The notes beneath the pieces were generated by a model. It made no database searches and was not told the DNA's origin. It worked only from the letters and a program-made list of their open reading frames with translations. Position numbers and translations under genes: made by a program. A stretch of 64,000 bases of DNA, from positions 890,001 to 954,000 of the forward strand of contig NZ_CP117516.1 in NCBI RefSeq assembly GCF_028621955.1. Direction: 5' to 3'. Positions 7,746 to 16,839 of the stretch are shown in pieces. Numbering within the stretch: the first letter of the stretch is position 1; each line of letters begins with the position of its first letter. This DNA comes from Erythrobacter sp. BLCC-B19. Lineage in GTDB: Bacteria > Pseudomonadota > Alphaproteobacteria > Sphingomonadales > Sphingomonadaceae.

Positions 7746-8609
7746 TCAGCGGCCCCGCATCATGTCGAGCAGGTCGGTCAGCTTGGGGCGGTGCGCCGGC
7801 GGCAGGCCGGAACGCGCCGCTTCCAGCACCAGCGGTTGCGGATAGCCGTGCAAGCTGGCGACAATAACCTGCTTGATCGAGTGGAAGATCTGCTGATCGT
7901 GCACGTTGATCTGCTTCAGCCGTGCGCCGAGCGGCCCGGCAAAGCCATAGGCCAGCAGCACCCCCAGAAATGTCCCCACCAGCGCGGAACCGATCATCTT
8001 GCCGAGGATTTCGGGCGGCTCGTTGATCGCACCCATGGTCTTGATGATCCCGAGCACCGCCGCCACGATCCCCAGCGCGGGCAGCGCATCGGCGAGCGAC
8101 TGGATCATGTGCTGCGGCTCGTCCATTTCGTGCAGCTGGGTCTTGATCGAACTGTCGATGATGTCCTCGACCGCGTGGGTATCGAGCGTGCCCGAGGATA
8201 CCACCATCAAGGTCAGCGGATCGCAGATCATCGCGGTCACGACCGGATCGGCCTGAAGCTTGGGATATTCGGAAAAGATCGTCGAATTGGCGGGTTCGGT
8301 GACATGGCTTTCCAGCGCCACCGCGCCTTCCGAGCGCAGCAGCTTCATCAGCTTGGATGTCAGCGCGATCGCGTCGATGTGATCCTGATCGGTGTATTTC
8401 GGCCCCTTGAAGATACGGCCCATCGCACTGCCGAGCAGCTTGATCTCGTGCATCGAGTTGCCGATCACCGTCGCGCCCACCGCCGCGCCGCCGATCATCA
8501 TGAATTCGAACGGCAGCGCCGCCAGCACCGGTCCGATGGCACCGCCGGCGAGCAGGAACCCGCCGAACACCATGACGAGCAGCACGACTATGCCAATGGC
8601 TACGAACAC
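7746..8609 (-). CDS. motA: Flagellar stator protein MotA
   Basis: 287 residues, the usual MotA length. It has four predicted membrane helices, two near the N-terminus (GIVVLLVMVFGGFLLAGG and the segment after it) and two after a cytoplasmic loop (LPALGIVAAVLGIIKTM and GSALVGTFLGVLLAYGF). The charged loop (MHEIKLLGSAMGRIFKG...) contacts the rotor FliG in the family. The GTG start at 8609 is preceded by GAGGAG. It lies between flgL and motB on one strand, so stator and hook-filament junction genes appear to be expressed together. Confidence 0.94.
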   Translation of the reverse strand: MFVAIGIVVLLVMVFGGFLLAGGAIGPVLAALPFEFMMIGGAAVGATVIGNSMHEIKLLGSAMGRIFKGPKYTDQDHIDAIALTSKLMKLLRSEGAVALESHVTEPANSTIFSEYPKLQADPVVTAMICDPLTLMVVSSGTLDTHAVEDIIDSSIKTQLHEMDEPQHMIQSLADALPALGIVAAVLGIIKTMGAINEPPEILGKMIGSALVGTFLGVLLAYGFAGPLGARLKQINVHDQQIFHSIKQVIVASLHGYPQPLVLEAARSGLPPAHRPKLTDLLDMMRGR

Positions 8610-8622
8610 AGCGGCAAACTCC

Positions 8623-9543
8623 TCAGCGCAGCGCGTCGAACAGGGTCAGCGAGCTGACGCGGGCAAAGGCCGACTGGCTCGCCTCAAGCGCCGTCAGCGA
8701 TTGCTGGAGGCGGGCGATAGCGTCGGCGATGTCGGTATCGCCCACCCGGCTGCGGCGTTCGGCGAGCACGATCATGCGTTCGCCCTGCTGCGCTTCGACC
8801 TGCTCGGTCCAGGCCATGCGGGTGCCGAGGATGGTGACGGCGCGGTTGGTGGTGTCGAGCGCGGCGTCGATCCCTTCCAGCGCGGCATTGGCCGCCGCAA
8901 CCGGATCGGGCGCACCGCCCTGCAAGGCCGTGGTCAGGGTGCCGAGCACCGCAAAGGCGCTCGACGGGGTGCCATTGAGGTCGAATTCGAACACCGAACT
9001 GCCCGGCAGCCCGCGCTCGATGGCGGTGCCCGGCGCAACCGGCACCGCGCCGCTTTCCGGCGTGCCGACATAGGTGACGTTGCCGGCCGCATCGCGGGTG
9101 AAGGCCGCGCCGGTCGATTGCCCGGCGAACAGCGGCTCTCCGGTGAGCGAGACGGCGTTGGCGCGGCTGAACAATTCCTGCCCGAGCTGCTCGAGCTCGA
9201 AGGCGATCGCCTGCCGCCCGTCGGGGCCGGTGGGGGTGCTCGCGGCCTGCACCGCCAGTTCGCGCGCCCGCTGGAGCAGCGCGGTAACCGCCTCGATCTC
9301 GCTCGCGCCGGCGGCCAGATCCTGTCCGAGCCGCGCGGCATTATCGCCCTCGACCCGCGCCAGCGCCTCGCGCCGGGCGATGCTGCGCAGCTGCGCGGCG
9401 GCGGCGGGATCATCCGAGCCGCGCTCCAGCTTGCGCCCGGTGGCGATCTGCGCGCGCGTGCGCTCGATCCCGGCGCGCAGGTCAGCCATCTGGGCGAGCG
9501 AGCGGTTGAAGAAGGAACCGGCGGAATTGGTGACGAAACCCAT
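8623..9543 (-). CDS. flgL: Flagellar hook-associated protein 3 (FlgL)
   Basis: 306 residues with flagellin-like ends. The N-terminal part (SAGSFFNRSLAQMADLRAGI...TGRKLERGSDDPA) and the C-terminal helix (LQQSLTALEASQSAFARVSSLTLFD) form the D0/D1 coiled coil, and a short variable domain lies between. It is the last junction protein between hook and filament and is exported by the flagellar type III system, so it has no signal peptide. It follows flgK by 14 bases. Confidence 0.92.
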   Translation of the reverse strand: MGFVTNSAGSFFNRSLAQMADLRAGIERTRAQIATGRKLERGSDDPAAAAQLRSIARREALARVEGDNAARLGQDLAAGASEIEAVTALLQRARELAVQAASTPTGPDGRQAIAFELEQLGQELFSRANAVSLTGEPLFAGQSTGAAFTRDAAGNVTYVGTPESGAVPVAPGTAIERGLPGSSVFEFDLNGTPSSAFAVLGTLTTALQGGAPDPVAAANAALEGIDAALDTTNRAVTILGTRMAWTEQVEAQQGERMIVLAERRSRVGDTDIADAIARLQQSLTALEASQSAFARVSSLTLFDALR

Positions 9544-9557
9544 GGCAGCGCGCTCCC

Positions 9558-10898
9558 TTACCTGAGGCCGAGGATGGTATCGAACAGCTCTGCGGCGACC
9601 TGGATCACCCGGCCGTTGGCTTCGAAGGCTTGCTGGAGGCGCACCAGGTTGGCGGCCTCATCGTCCAGATCGACCCCGGTTTCCCGGAGCAGCTCCGCCT
9701 CGGCGCTGGCGGCAACGACACTGAGCCCCTCGGCGCGCGTTTCGAGCGCGGAGACACGGCTGGAAAGGCCCAGCAACAGGCTGTCAGCCCCGGTCGCAGG
9801 CCCGCTCGGCCCGGCATAGCTGGCGATCAGCGCGGCAAGATTGGCCACGTCGCGGCTGCCCGCAGGCGCGCCCGCGGGGGCGGTCGCAAGACCATCGGCC
9901 GATGCCAGCACGACATTGATGTCGCCTGCGCCCGTGCCGCCGAACAGCGGCTGGCCGGGATTGCCGTCAAGACCCACGCCGTTCGCCTGCGCGGTGTTGG
10001 CAAGGCTGATCGCCGAGGAAGCGAGCGCATCGAGGCTGGTTTGCAGATCGGCCATTTCCGCAAGCGCGCTCGCCCGCCCCGCCATCGCCCCGCCACCGGG
10101 CACGAAGGGCGTGCCACCGACGCTGAAGCTGGCGGTGCCATCGGCCGCAAAGGTCACGCTGACATTCTGCGCGCTCGCCCCGGTCACCAGCGCAACCGGG
10201 GGCACGCCTGTCAGCGTCACGTCTGCGGTGCCGTTGGCGTTGATCGTGGGCGTGATCGCGAATTCCTCGGCCAGCCCGCGCAGCGCCTTGTCGCGCGCAT
10301 CGAGCAGCGCCGCGCGCCCGGCAGTGCCTTCGCGCGCGCTGACGAGATCGGCGTTGATCTTGGCAAGTTCGGCGGCGCGTTCGCTCACAGTCAGCGCCTC
10401 GGCGCTGGCTTCGGCCTGCACCAGACCCCGGGCATTGGCGAGCGTGCCGTTGGCGATGCGGAAATTGCCCGCCATCTTGCGCCCCGCCTCGACCGCCGAA
10501 AGCCTGAGTGCAGGTTCGGTCGGGTTGTTCTGGAGCCGGGTCAGTGCGGCTTCGAAATCAACGATCCCGGTGAAGACGCCTGAGGTTTCGAGCGCGCTTT
10601 CGGCCTCGCGCAAGGCGAAGAATTCGGCCTCCGCTGCTGCCAGCGCCGAGGCGGAATCGCGCGCCTGCCGCTGCACCAGCGCGCTCTCCGCGCGCTCGAT
10701 GGTGCCCGGCTTCACCCCGCCCAGTGAATCGACAGAGTTGGTGCCGATCGAACCGGTCATCACCAGCTCGCCCTGGGTCAGCACCCGGCGCGAATAATCG
10801 GGGTTGGAGGCATTGGCGATGTTCTGCGCCGTCAGCTCAAGGCTGCGGCGCGACGCGCTGAGGCCCGAGCGGCCAATGGTGAAAATCGCGGTTGGCAT
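9558..10898 (-). CDS. flgK: Flagellar hook-associated protein 1 (FlgK)
   Basis: 446 residues, shorter than enteric FlgK (about 550). The N-terminus has the rod/hook signature SLELTAQNIANASNPDYSRR and the C-terminus EAANLVRLQQAFEANGRVIQ. The middle is A/G-rich. It forms the first hook-filament junction layer. Its ATG overlaps the flgJ stop by one base (TGATG), showing translational coupling. Confidence 0.93.
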   Translation of the reverse strand: MPTAIFTIGRSGLSASRRSLELTAQNIANASNPDYSRRVLTQGELVMTGSIGTNSVDSLGGVKPGTIERAESALVQRQARDSASALAAAEAEFFALREAESALETSGVFTGIVDFEAALTRLQNNPTEPALRLSAVEAGRKMAGNFRIANGTLANARGLVQAEASAEALTVSERAAELAKINADLVSAREGTAGRAALLDARDKALRGLAEEFAITPTINANGTADVTLTGVPPVALVTGASAQNVSVTFAADGTASFSVGGTPFVPGGGAMAGRASALAEMADLQTSLDALASSAISLANTAQANGVGLDGNPGQPLFGGTGAGDINVVLASADGLATAPAGAPAGSRDVANLAALIASYAGPSGPATGADSLLLGLSSRVSALETRAEGLSVVAASAEAELLRETGVDLDDEAANLVRLQQAFEANGRVIQVAAELFDTILGLR

Positions 10899-11230
10899 CA
10901 GCTATCCCCTTGAGACGCTTGCGTAGCGGGCAGGTGTTGCGCGAGGCTCGCCTCGATACTCCGGGCAAACCCGAAGGCGCCGGATTGCGCGGCGATGTCG
11001 GCGAAATGTTCATCGCGCATCGCTTCGAACTGCTTCAATCCGCCGCCGGTGAGCGGGGTTTCTTCGGCGAAGCTGGCGGCGCGCGCGGTGGCGAGCAGCT
11101 TGCGCACCATGATCGCCTCGAACCCTTCCGCCGCCTCACGCAGCGCGGCACGCTCCCTGGAAAGGGGCTGGGAGCGTGCCGCGCCGCTGGTGGGCGCGGC
11201 CGGGCCGAACGGGGCAAGCGGCCCGGTCAC
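10898..11230 (-). CDS. flgJ: Rod-binding protein, FlgJ N-terminal type
   Basis: 110 residues, matching only the rod-scaffold half of enteric FlgJ: AAEGFEAIMVRKLLATAR, then TGGGLKQFEAMRDEHFADIAA. The muramidase half is missing, as is usual in alphaproteobacteria; a separate lytic transglycosylase at 20675-21721 may supply it. GTG start overlaps the flgI stop (GTGA). Confidence 0.85.
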   Translation of the reverse strand: MTGPLAPFGPAAPTSGAARSQPLSRERAALREAAEGFEAIMVRKLLATARAASFAEETPLTGGGLKQFEAMRDEHFADIAAQSGAFGFARSIEASLAQHLPATQASQGDS

Positions 11231-12342
11231 AGCACCACCATTTCGGCTTGCAGGCTGCCGGCCTGCTTCAGGCTTTCAAGGATCACCACCAGATCCGACG
11301 CGCCCACGCCCAGCAGGTTGAGCGCATCGACGATATCGGTCAGCGAGGCGGCGCCTGGCATATAGGCAACCCGGTCGGATCGTTCCTCGACGGTGATGTC
11401 GGTCGATTCCTCCTGCGCCGTCTGGCCATCGCTGAAGGGCGCGGGCTGGACGATGGCAGGGTTCTCGTCGATCCGGATCACCAACTTGCCGTGGCTGACG
11501 GCGGCTGGCGCAAGGCGCACCGCATCATTGATGACGACCGTGCCGGTGCGGCTGTTGACGATCACCTTGGCCGCGACCGGCGCGGGGCTGACGGCGAGCA
11601 TCTCGATATCGGCCATCATCCCTGACCGCACATCATTGCCCTGCGGCAGCGCGAGTTCGATGCTGACCCCGTCGCCGATCGTGGCGATGCCGGGATAGCG
11701 GGCATTGACCGCATCGCGGACACGGGCGGCGGTGAGGAAATCGGCCTTGTGGAGATTGAAGCGCAAGGTCGGGGCAAGGTCGAAGCCGGTCGCCACGGCA
11801 CGCTCCACCGTCGCCCCGTCGGCAATCCGGCCCACGGTCGCGACATTGACGCTGACCTGCGAGCCATCACGCCCCGTCACCCCAAGCCCGCCGACCGCGA
11901 CATTGCCCTGCGCCATCGCATAGATTTGCCCGTCCGCGCCATAGAGCGGCGTCAGGATCAGCGCCCCGCCCCGCAAGGACAGCGCCTGACCCAGCGTCGA
12001 GACGGTAATATCGATCCGCTGCCCCGGCTTGGCAAAGGGCGGCAGCTCCGCTGTCACGATCACCGCGGCAGCGTTGCGCAAAATCGGCGAGACGCCCGGG
12101 GGCAATTGCAGCCCGAGCCGCCCGGAAACCCCGCGCATCGCCTCGGTGACATATTCGAGGTTGTTGTCGCCCGTCCCTTGCAGGCCGACAACCACGCCAT
12201 AGCCGGTCAGTTGGTTGGCGCGCAGGCCTTCGAACTGGCCGAGATCGCGGATGCGCTCGGCAGCGGCGGGCACCGGGACTTGCCCGGCGATGACGGCGAT
12301 CAGCAGATAGAGGATCGGCAGCAGAATACGCATGCGGTTCAT
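11227..12342 (-). CDS. flgI: Flagellar P-ring protein FlgI
   Basis: 371 residues. It has a signal peptide (MNRMRILLPILYLLIAVIAG...AAA) followed by the typical mature start ERIRDLGQFEGLRANQLTGY and the conserved VVVGLQGTGDN. It is exported by Sec and polymerises around the rod in the peptidoglycan layer, helped by FlgA (encoded at 19263). The frame is open to 12528, but GGGAGG before the ATG at 12342 and the signal peptide fix the start there. Confidence 0.95.
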   Translation of the reverse strand: MNRMRILLPILYLLIAVIAGQVPVPAAAERIRDLGQFEGLRANQLTGYGVVVGLQGTGDNNLEYVTEAMRGVSGRLGLQLPPGVSPILRNAAAVIVTAELPPFAKPGQRIDITVSTLGQALSLRGGALILTPLYGADGQIYAMAQGNVAVGGLGVTGRDGSQVSVNVATVGRIADGATVERAVATGFDLAPTLRFNLHKADFLTAARVRDAVNARYPGIATIGDGVSIELALPQGNDVRSGMMADIEMLAVSPAPVAAKVIVNSRTGTVVINDAVRLAPAAVSHGKLVIRIDENPAIVQPAPFSDGQTAQEESTDITVEERSDRVAYMPGAASLTDIVDALNLLGVGASDLVVILESLKQAGSLQAEMVVL

Positions 12343-12356
12343 GGTCGCGGCCTCCC

Positions 12357-13073
12357 TCAGAACGGCGAGATCATGTTGAAGAAGCGGGAGAGCCAGCCGG
12401 GGCGGCTCGCCTGCTGCACCGCGCCCTTGCCCGAATAGATGATCCGGGCATTGGCGACCTGCGAGCTCGCAAGGCGGTTGTCGCTGTCGATGTCGATCAG
12501 CCGGATGCGGCCGGCGAATTGCACCCATTCGTCACCCTGGCTGAACATCATCTGCTTTTCTCCGACCACTTCGGCGGTGCCGTTGGGGTAGATCGCGGCA
12601 ATCGTGACCGCGACCGCGCCGTTGAGGCGGCTCTGCTGCGCGGCGTTCCCTCCGCCCGTGAACGACCCTTCGGCCGCAGCTTTAAGGGCTTCGGGGTTGA
12701 GGAAATCGAGCGGCCCTGCGGCAGGGGGCGTAATCCCGAAGCTGCCTTCGCGCGCCGTGCGTCCGGTGGTGGACTTGGAGGTGGTGGTCGCTTCGGTGAG
12801 GATGATCGTCACCATGTCGCCCAATTGGCGGGCGCGGGTGCCGACGATCAGCGGGGCATAGCCCGAGCCCGTCTGGAAGATCGCGCCCGCGCTGGTGGCA
12901 GGCACCATCGGCTGCGGCGCGGCGACGGCGAGCGGCTGGCTGGTGCCGGGCGCGACCATCGCGGCGCCCGGTGGCGGCGGCGCAGTGAAGCCCGCCTGCG
13001 GCCCCTTGCCCCCCAGCCCGCCGCACGCGGCCAGCAGCAGCGCCGGGGCAAGGATGATGATGCGACCCGTCAT
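12357..13073 (-). CDS. flgH: Flagellar L-ring lipoprotein FlgH
   Basis: 238 residues with a lipoprotein signal, MTGRIIILAPALLLAAC; Cys17 is the lipidation site. It forms the outer-membrane L-ring bushing. Family pieces include VGTRARQLGDMVTIILTE, a QSRLNGAVAVTI stretch and VVGEKQMMFSQGDE. A GTG at 13097, overlapping the flgG stop, is in frame and could add eight residues, but ATG 13073 gives the more regular lipoprotein signal and has GAGGGA upstream. Confidence 0.93.
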   Translation of the reverse strand: MTGRIIILAPALLLAACGGLGGKGPQAGFTAPPPPGAAMVAPGTSQPLAVAAPQPMVPATSAGAIFQTGSGYAPLIVGTRARQLGDMVTIILTEATTTSKSTTGRTAREGSFGITPPAAGPLDFLNPEALKAAAEGSFTGGGNAAQQSRLNGAVAVTIAAIYPNGTAEVVGEKQMMFSQGDEWVQFAGRIRLIDIDSDNRLASSQVANARIIYSGKGAVQQASRPGWLSRFFNMISPF

Positions 13074-13093
13074 GCGATCCCTCACAGCCTGCC

Positions 13094-13885
13094 TCACAAG
13101 GTCTGGTTGGCGTTGCGCAGCATCTCGTCGACCGCGCTCACCATCTTGGAATTGATCTCGTAGGCGCGCTGGGCCTCGATCATCTCGACCAGCTCCTCGA
13201 CCACGTTGACGTTGCTGGCCTCCAGCATCCCCTGCCGGATCTGCCCGCGCCCGTTCTCGCCCGCAAAGCCGAGTTCGGCGGGGCCGGAGGCGGCGGTCTC
13301 GACCAGGAAGTTGTCGCCGATCGCCCGGAGCCCTGCCGGATTGACGAAGCTCGCCACGGTCAGCTGGCCGAGCAGCGTCGGCTCGGTATTGCCGGGGGTG
13401 AGCGCGCTGATCGTTCCATCGGGGGCAACGCTGATCGACTGCGCCCCGGCCGGAATCTGCACCGGCGGCTGCAAGGCATAGCCCTGCGCGGTGATCAGCG
13501 TGCCATCATTCGCCAGCGCGAAGTTGCCTGCGCGGGTGAAGCCGATCTGCCCGCCCGGCGGCAGTTCCACCTGAAAGAACCCGTCGCCATCCAGCGCCAG
13601 ATCGAAGGGGTTGTCGGTGCGGTTGAGCGTCCCGTTGGTCGAAATGCGCGAGGTGCCCTGCACCTGCACCCCGGTGCCGAGGTTGAGACCCACCGCAAAG
13701 GCGGTCTGCCCGGTCGACGCCTGCCCCGCGACGCGCTGTTCCTGATAGGCGAGCGTGGCAAAGTCCACGCGGTCGCGCTTGAACCCGGTGGTGCCGATAT
13801 TGGCGAGGTTGTTGGCGATGACGCGCATCCGCGCATCCTGCGCCTCAAGCCCGGTGCGGGCGACGTGAAGGGCAGAAGTGGGCAT
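13094..13885 (-). CDS. flgG: Flagellar distal rod protein FlgG
   Basis: 263 residues, normal length. The N-terminal signature is ALHVARTGLEAQDARMRVIANNLANIGTTGFK-like (residues 4-35), the middle contains GDGFFQVELPPG, and the C-terminus has EASNVNVVEELVEMIEAQRAYE as in rod and hook proteins. It forms the distal rod passing through the P and L rings. It follows flgF by 18 bases. Confidence 0.95.
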   Translation of the reverse strand: MPTSALHVARTGLEAQDARMRVIANNLANIGTTGFKRDRVDFATLAYQEQRVAGQASTGQTAFAVGLNLGTGVQVQGTSRISTNGTLNRTDNPFDLALDGDGFFQVELPPGGQIGFTRAGNFALANDGTLITAQGYALQPPVQIPAGAQSISVAPDGTISALTPGNTEPTLLGQLTVASFVNPAGLRAIGDNFLVETAASGPAELGFAGENGRGQIRQGMLEASNVNVVEELVEMIEAQRAYEINSKMVSAVDEMLRNANQTL

Positions 13886-13903
13886 GGATCAGAACTCCCT
13901 GAA

Positions 13904-14650
13904 TTAACGAAGCGCCATCAGCCCGGCGGAGGCTTCATCGAGCGTTCCGGCGGTGGCGATGATCTTGGCGCGCTGTTCGAAGGCGCGCTGCGCCTCGATC
14001 ATCTGGACGAGGGTGTCGGCGGTCTCGACATTGGACATTTCGAGCGCGCCGGGCTTCAGCCGCGCAGTCGGATCGGGGGGCAGCACGCCGCCACCCGGCA
14101 CCTTGAGAAAGCTGTCGATCCCCTTCGCAAGCGGGCTGCCTTCGGGGTTCACCAGCCGGATGCGGTCGATCGCTTCGGCCGCGGCATTGGGTGCAGCCGG
14201 ATCGCTGGCGAGGATCGTGCCATCGGCGGCAAGGCTGATGCTGAAGCCCGGCGGCACGGTGATCGGCGTGCCGCCCTCGCCCAGCACCGCCAGCCCCTCG
14301 CCGTTTTCCAGCACGCCCGAGGCCGCCACGCGCAGGTCGCCGCGCCGGGAATAGATCTCGCCCTGACGGTCGGGGGACTGGAACGCGATCAGCGCATTGC
14401 CCTCCAGCGCCACATCGAGCGGATTGCCGGTCGGCACGACGCGCGCGGCCTTCATGTCCGCGCCGCGCACATTGCCGCGCGCCTGGGCTCGCGCTTCGAG
14501 CGAGCCGTCCTTGAGGGTTGCCGGGGTGACCGCGAAGATTTCCTGACGAAAGCCCGGCGTCGAGGCGTTGGCGAGATTGTTCGCCGTCACCCGCTGCCGG
14601 TCCATCGCCGCGTTCATCGCGGTCATGGCGGTGTAGATCAGCCGATCCAT
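13904..14650 (-). CDS. flgF: Flagellar proximal rod protein FlgF
   Basis: 248 residues. It starts MDRLIYTAMTAMNAAMDRQ and continues RVTANNLANASTPGFRQE, the FlgF form of the rod motif. The C-terminal helix (LEMSNVETADTLVQMIEAQR) is shared with FlgG and FlgE. It is part of the proximal rod and lies between flgE and flgG as in other operons. Confidence 0.93.
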   Translation of the reverse strand: MDRLIYTAMTAMNAAMDRQRVTANNLANASTPGFRQEIFAVTPATLKDGSLEARAQARGNVRGADMKAARVVPTGNPLDVALEGNALIAFQSPDRQGEIYSRRGDLRVAASGVLENGEGLAVLGEGGTPITVPPGFSISLAADGTILASDPAAPNAAAEAIDRIRLVNPEGSPLAKGIDSFLKVPGGGVLPPDPTARLKPGALEMSNVETADTLVQMIEAQRAFEQRAKIIATAGTLDEASAGLMALR

Positions 14651-14656
14651 CGCGTC

Positions 14657-15472
14657 TTACTGCTGGCGCAGGTTGATGACGGTGGTCGAAATCTGCGTCG
14701 CGGTGTCGATCGCCCGCGCATTGGCCTGGAAATTGCGCTGCGCGGTGAGGAGCGCGACCATTTCCTCGGCCAGATCGACGTTCGAGCGTTCCAGTGCGCC
14801 GCTGATCATCTCGCCATAGGTGCCGATGCCGGGGTTGCCGAGCACCGCTGCGCCGCTTTCGCCGGTCGCCTGCCACTTGGTCTGGCCGATCGAGCGCAGG
14901 CCGTTGGGGGCAGGGAAAGTCGCCAGCGCGACCTGCCCGACCGGTTGGGTCGAACCATCGGCATAGGCGGCAATCACGATCCCGCGCACGTTGATGGTGA
15001 CGTTGGCCAGCGTCGATCCTGCCGCATTGGTGATCGGCACATCGACATCGGCGGGCACCGCAGACGTCGGATTGCCCGCGGCATCGACCGGATAGGCCTG
15101 AAGCCGGTTACCCCAGCTGTCCTCCAGCTCGCCCGCCGCGGTCAGGCGGAAGTTGCCGTTGCGGCTGTAGCTCACATCGCCCGAAAAGGGGTTGGCGAGC
15201 GCGAAGAAGCCGTCGCCGTCAATCGCAAGGTCAAGCGCGCGGCCGGTCTGTTCGAGCGGGCCGAGCACGAAATCCTGCGTGATCCCGGCAATCGTCGCGC
15301 CGATGCCCGGGCTGCGGCGCGGATCGGTGGCCGAACCGGTGGCGACCAGATCGGCAAACTGGGCCGAGCTTTTCTTGAAGCCCACGGTTTCGGCGTTGGC
15401 GATGTTGTTGGCAATGACGCGCAGATCGGTCTCGGCATTCTTGAGGCCGGACAGCGAGGTGAAGAACGACAT
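14657..15472 (-). CDS. flgE: Flagellar hook protein FlgE, short form
   Basis: 271 residues. The start (MSFFTSLSGLKNAETDLRVI, then ANNIANAETVGFKKS) and end (NVDLAEEMVALLTAQRNFQ) are hook-type. Position between flgD and flgF supports FlgE. Enteric FlgE has about 400 residues and Caulobacter about 590. This one is as short as a rod protein, so the outer D2 domain is probably missing. A GDGFFALANPF block is kept. The hook should be thin-walled; its length-control partner FliK is not in the window. Confidence 0.88.
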   Translation of the reverse strand: MSFFTSLSGLKNAETDLRVIANNIANAETVGFKKSSAQFADLVATGSATDPRRSPGIGATIAGITQDFVLGPLEQTGRALDLAIDGDGFFALANPFSGDVSYSRNGNFRLTAAGELEDSWGNRLQAYPVDAAGNPTSAVPADVDVPITNAAGSTLANVTINVRGIVIAAYADGSTQPVGQVALATFPAPNGLRSIGQTKWQATGESGAAVLGNPGIGTYGEMISGALERSNVDLAEEMVALLTAQRNFQANARAIDTATQISTTVINLRQQ

Positions 15473-15509
15473 GGGGGCGTGATCCTTTCAGCGGGGGGAA
15501 GGGGTGGGG

Positions 15510-15836
15510 TCAGGATTGCGGCGAGGTGACAGCGCGGGCGGTGGCCTCCTGCGCGGCAATCAGCCGGTCGAGCTTGGCCGAGATGTCCTCCAGCGTCGCA
15601 CCGCTTTCGGTGGTGGCCGCGAGCGCGGAAAACTGCGCCATCTGGGCGAGCATATCCTTGTTGTCGGTCGGCTCGAGCGGGTCTTGCAAGGTCAGCTGGG
15701 TGGTCAGCAGCTTGAGGAAATCGGCCTGCCCGAGCGACTGCATCCCGTTCGAGAGGCGCGAGGGGGTGTTGAGCCGGTCGAGCGTGGATTGCGCGGCGGC
15801 GTTCACGGTGGTGGTCGTGCTTGTGGTGGTCATCAC
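15510..15836 (-). CDS. flgD: Flagellar hook cap FlgD, minimal form
   Basis: 108 residues. It contains the conserved FlgD N-terminal block ([20 protein letters not shown], then [15 protein letters not shown]) but stops soon after. The tudor/Ig-like C-terminal half that makes enteric FlgD about 230 residues is absent, with no sign of a frameshift. GTG start followed directly by ATG; the GTG overlaps the flgC stop. Confidence 0.88.
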   Translation of the reverse strand: MMTTTSTTTTVNAAAQSTLDRLNTPSRLSNGMQSLGQADFLKLLTTQLTLQDPLEPTDNKDMLAQMAQFSALAATTESGATLEDISAKLDRLIAAQEATARAVTSPQS

Positions 15837-16243
15837 TGGCTCCTCAGGGTTTCGAGCATCAGCTGCTTGGCGGTCTGGAGCGCCTGAACCATGTTCTGGT
15901 ACTGGCGCGCGCTTTCCATGATCTCGACCATCTCGGCGGTCTCATCGACCGGGGCTTCGAAGACGTTGCCGTCCTTGTCGGCGAGCGGGTGGCTGGGATC
16001 ATAGCGCTTGGTCGGCGCGGTATCGGCGCGCACCAGGCTGCCCACGGTCACGCCCGCAAGGCCCGAGGCCTTGTCGAGCTCGACCGAAAAGACCGCGCGG
16101 ATCGGGCGATAAGCGCCCTCTTCGGTCGAAGAGACGGAACCCGCATTGGCAAGGTTCGAGGTCGCGGTGTTCATCCGCACCATCTGCGCGCTCATGGCGC
16201 GGGTGGTCATGGAGAACAGGGTCATGGGGGTGCGTTCGGGCAT
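15833..16243 (-). CDS. flgC: Flagellar proximal rod protein FlgC
   Basis: 136 residues, normal length. It has the rod motif [20 protein letters not shown] and the FlgC-type C-terminus ([20 protein letters not shown]). It lies one base after flgB and overlaps flgD by four bases. Confidence 0.94.
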   Translation of the reverse strand: MPERTPMTLFSMTTRAMSAQMVRMNTATSNLANAGSVSSTEEGAYRPIRAVFSVELDKASGLAGVTVGSLVRADTAPTKRYDPSHPLADKDGNVFEAPVDETAEMVEIMESARQYQNMVQALQTAKQLMLETLRSQ

Positions 16244-16244
16244 C

Positions 16245-16601
16245 TTATTCGCCCTTCAGCGCGCGGGTGATGGTGTTGACCTTGCCCTGCACGAAGCTGA
16301 GCGTGGCCGAATAGGCGACCGCATTTTCGGCAAAGGCGACCTGTTCGCGCGCGAGTTCGACCGTGTTGCCATCGAGCGAGGGCATGGTCGGGCTGCGGAA
16401 CAAGAGCTTCGCATCGCTGCCGCCAAGCGCGATGTTGCCGCGTGCATTGGCGAGCCGGGCGTCAAGCGCGGCGTTGAAGTCGATATCGCGCGCCTTGTAA
16501 CCGGGGGTGGCGGCGTTGGCGATGTTGGACGCAATCACTCCCATGCGTTCGGATCGCAGGGTGAGCGCGGCGCCGTGGATACCGAAAAGTCGCTCGTTCA
16601 C
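16245..16601 (-). CDS. flgB: Flagellar proximal rod protein FlgB
   Basis: 118 residues, the usual FlgB size: FGIHGAALTLRSERMGVIAS, NIANAATPGYKARDIDF and a C-terminal YSATLSFVQGKVNTI. The frame is open far upstream to 17000, but the GTG at 16601 with AGGAGC eight bases before it, and the homology, fix the start. It is the first gene of the long flgB-to-motB run and sits behind a sigma-54 promoter. Confidence 0.93.
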   Translation of the reverse strand: MNERLFGIHGAALTLRSERMGVIASNIANAATPGYKARDIDFNAALDARLANARGNIALGGSDAKLLFRSPTMPSLDGNTVELAREQVAFAENAVAYSATLSFVQGKVNTITRALKGE

Positions 16602-16653
16602 GCTGGGTTGCTCCTGTCTGTGGCGGGGTCGTTCCGCTTTCGCGCAGTCAATC

Positions 16654-16671
16654 AGCAGGAAGCGTGCCAAA
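16654..16671 (-). promoter_or_regulatory. Sigma-54 promoter of the flgB operon
   Basis: On the minus strand the sequence TTTGGCACGCTTCCTGCT carries TGGCACG at -24 and TGC at -12 with the exact GG-to-GC spacing of 12. It is one of the closest matches to YTGGCACGrNNNTTGCW here. Predicted start of RNA near 16643, 42 bases before the flgB GTG. RpoN and an enhancer-binding activator are encoded elsewhere. Confidence 0.8.
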
Positions 16672-16679
16672 CCACGGCG

Positions 16680-16729
16680 GTTGCGGGGGCAACGGGCAGG
16701 CGTTTCGGCAGGGCGGCAAGCGTTTGCCG
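16680..16729. promoter_or_regulatory. Two inverted repeats upstream of flgB promoter
   Basis: GTTGC-GGGG-GCAAC (16680-16693) and CGGCAA-GCGT-TTGCCG (16714-16729) are perfect inverted repeats. They lie just upstream of the sigma-54 promoter and in front of the divergent MotA-like gene. They could be enhancer sites for a FlbD/FlrC-type activator; that role is inferred only from their position. Confidence 0.35.
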
Positions 16730-16839
16730 GATCGCGCGCTGCCCCATGGCAAAGCGCTGCCGCCGCGCCGGCCGGGCTTAATCGGCGCGGCACGCGGCCG
16801 TTCTGCGACGACAAGCCGCCACGCGAGAGGGATCCTGCC

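Noticed and set aside
12343..12528. Upstream extension of flgI
   Set aside because: It overlaps the end of flgH and precedes a clear signal peptide with its own ribosome site.
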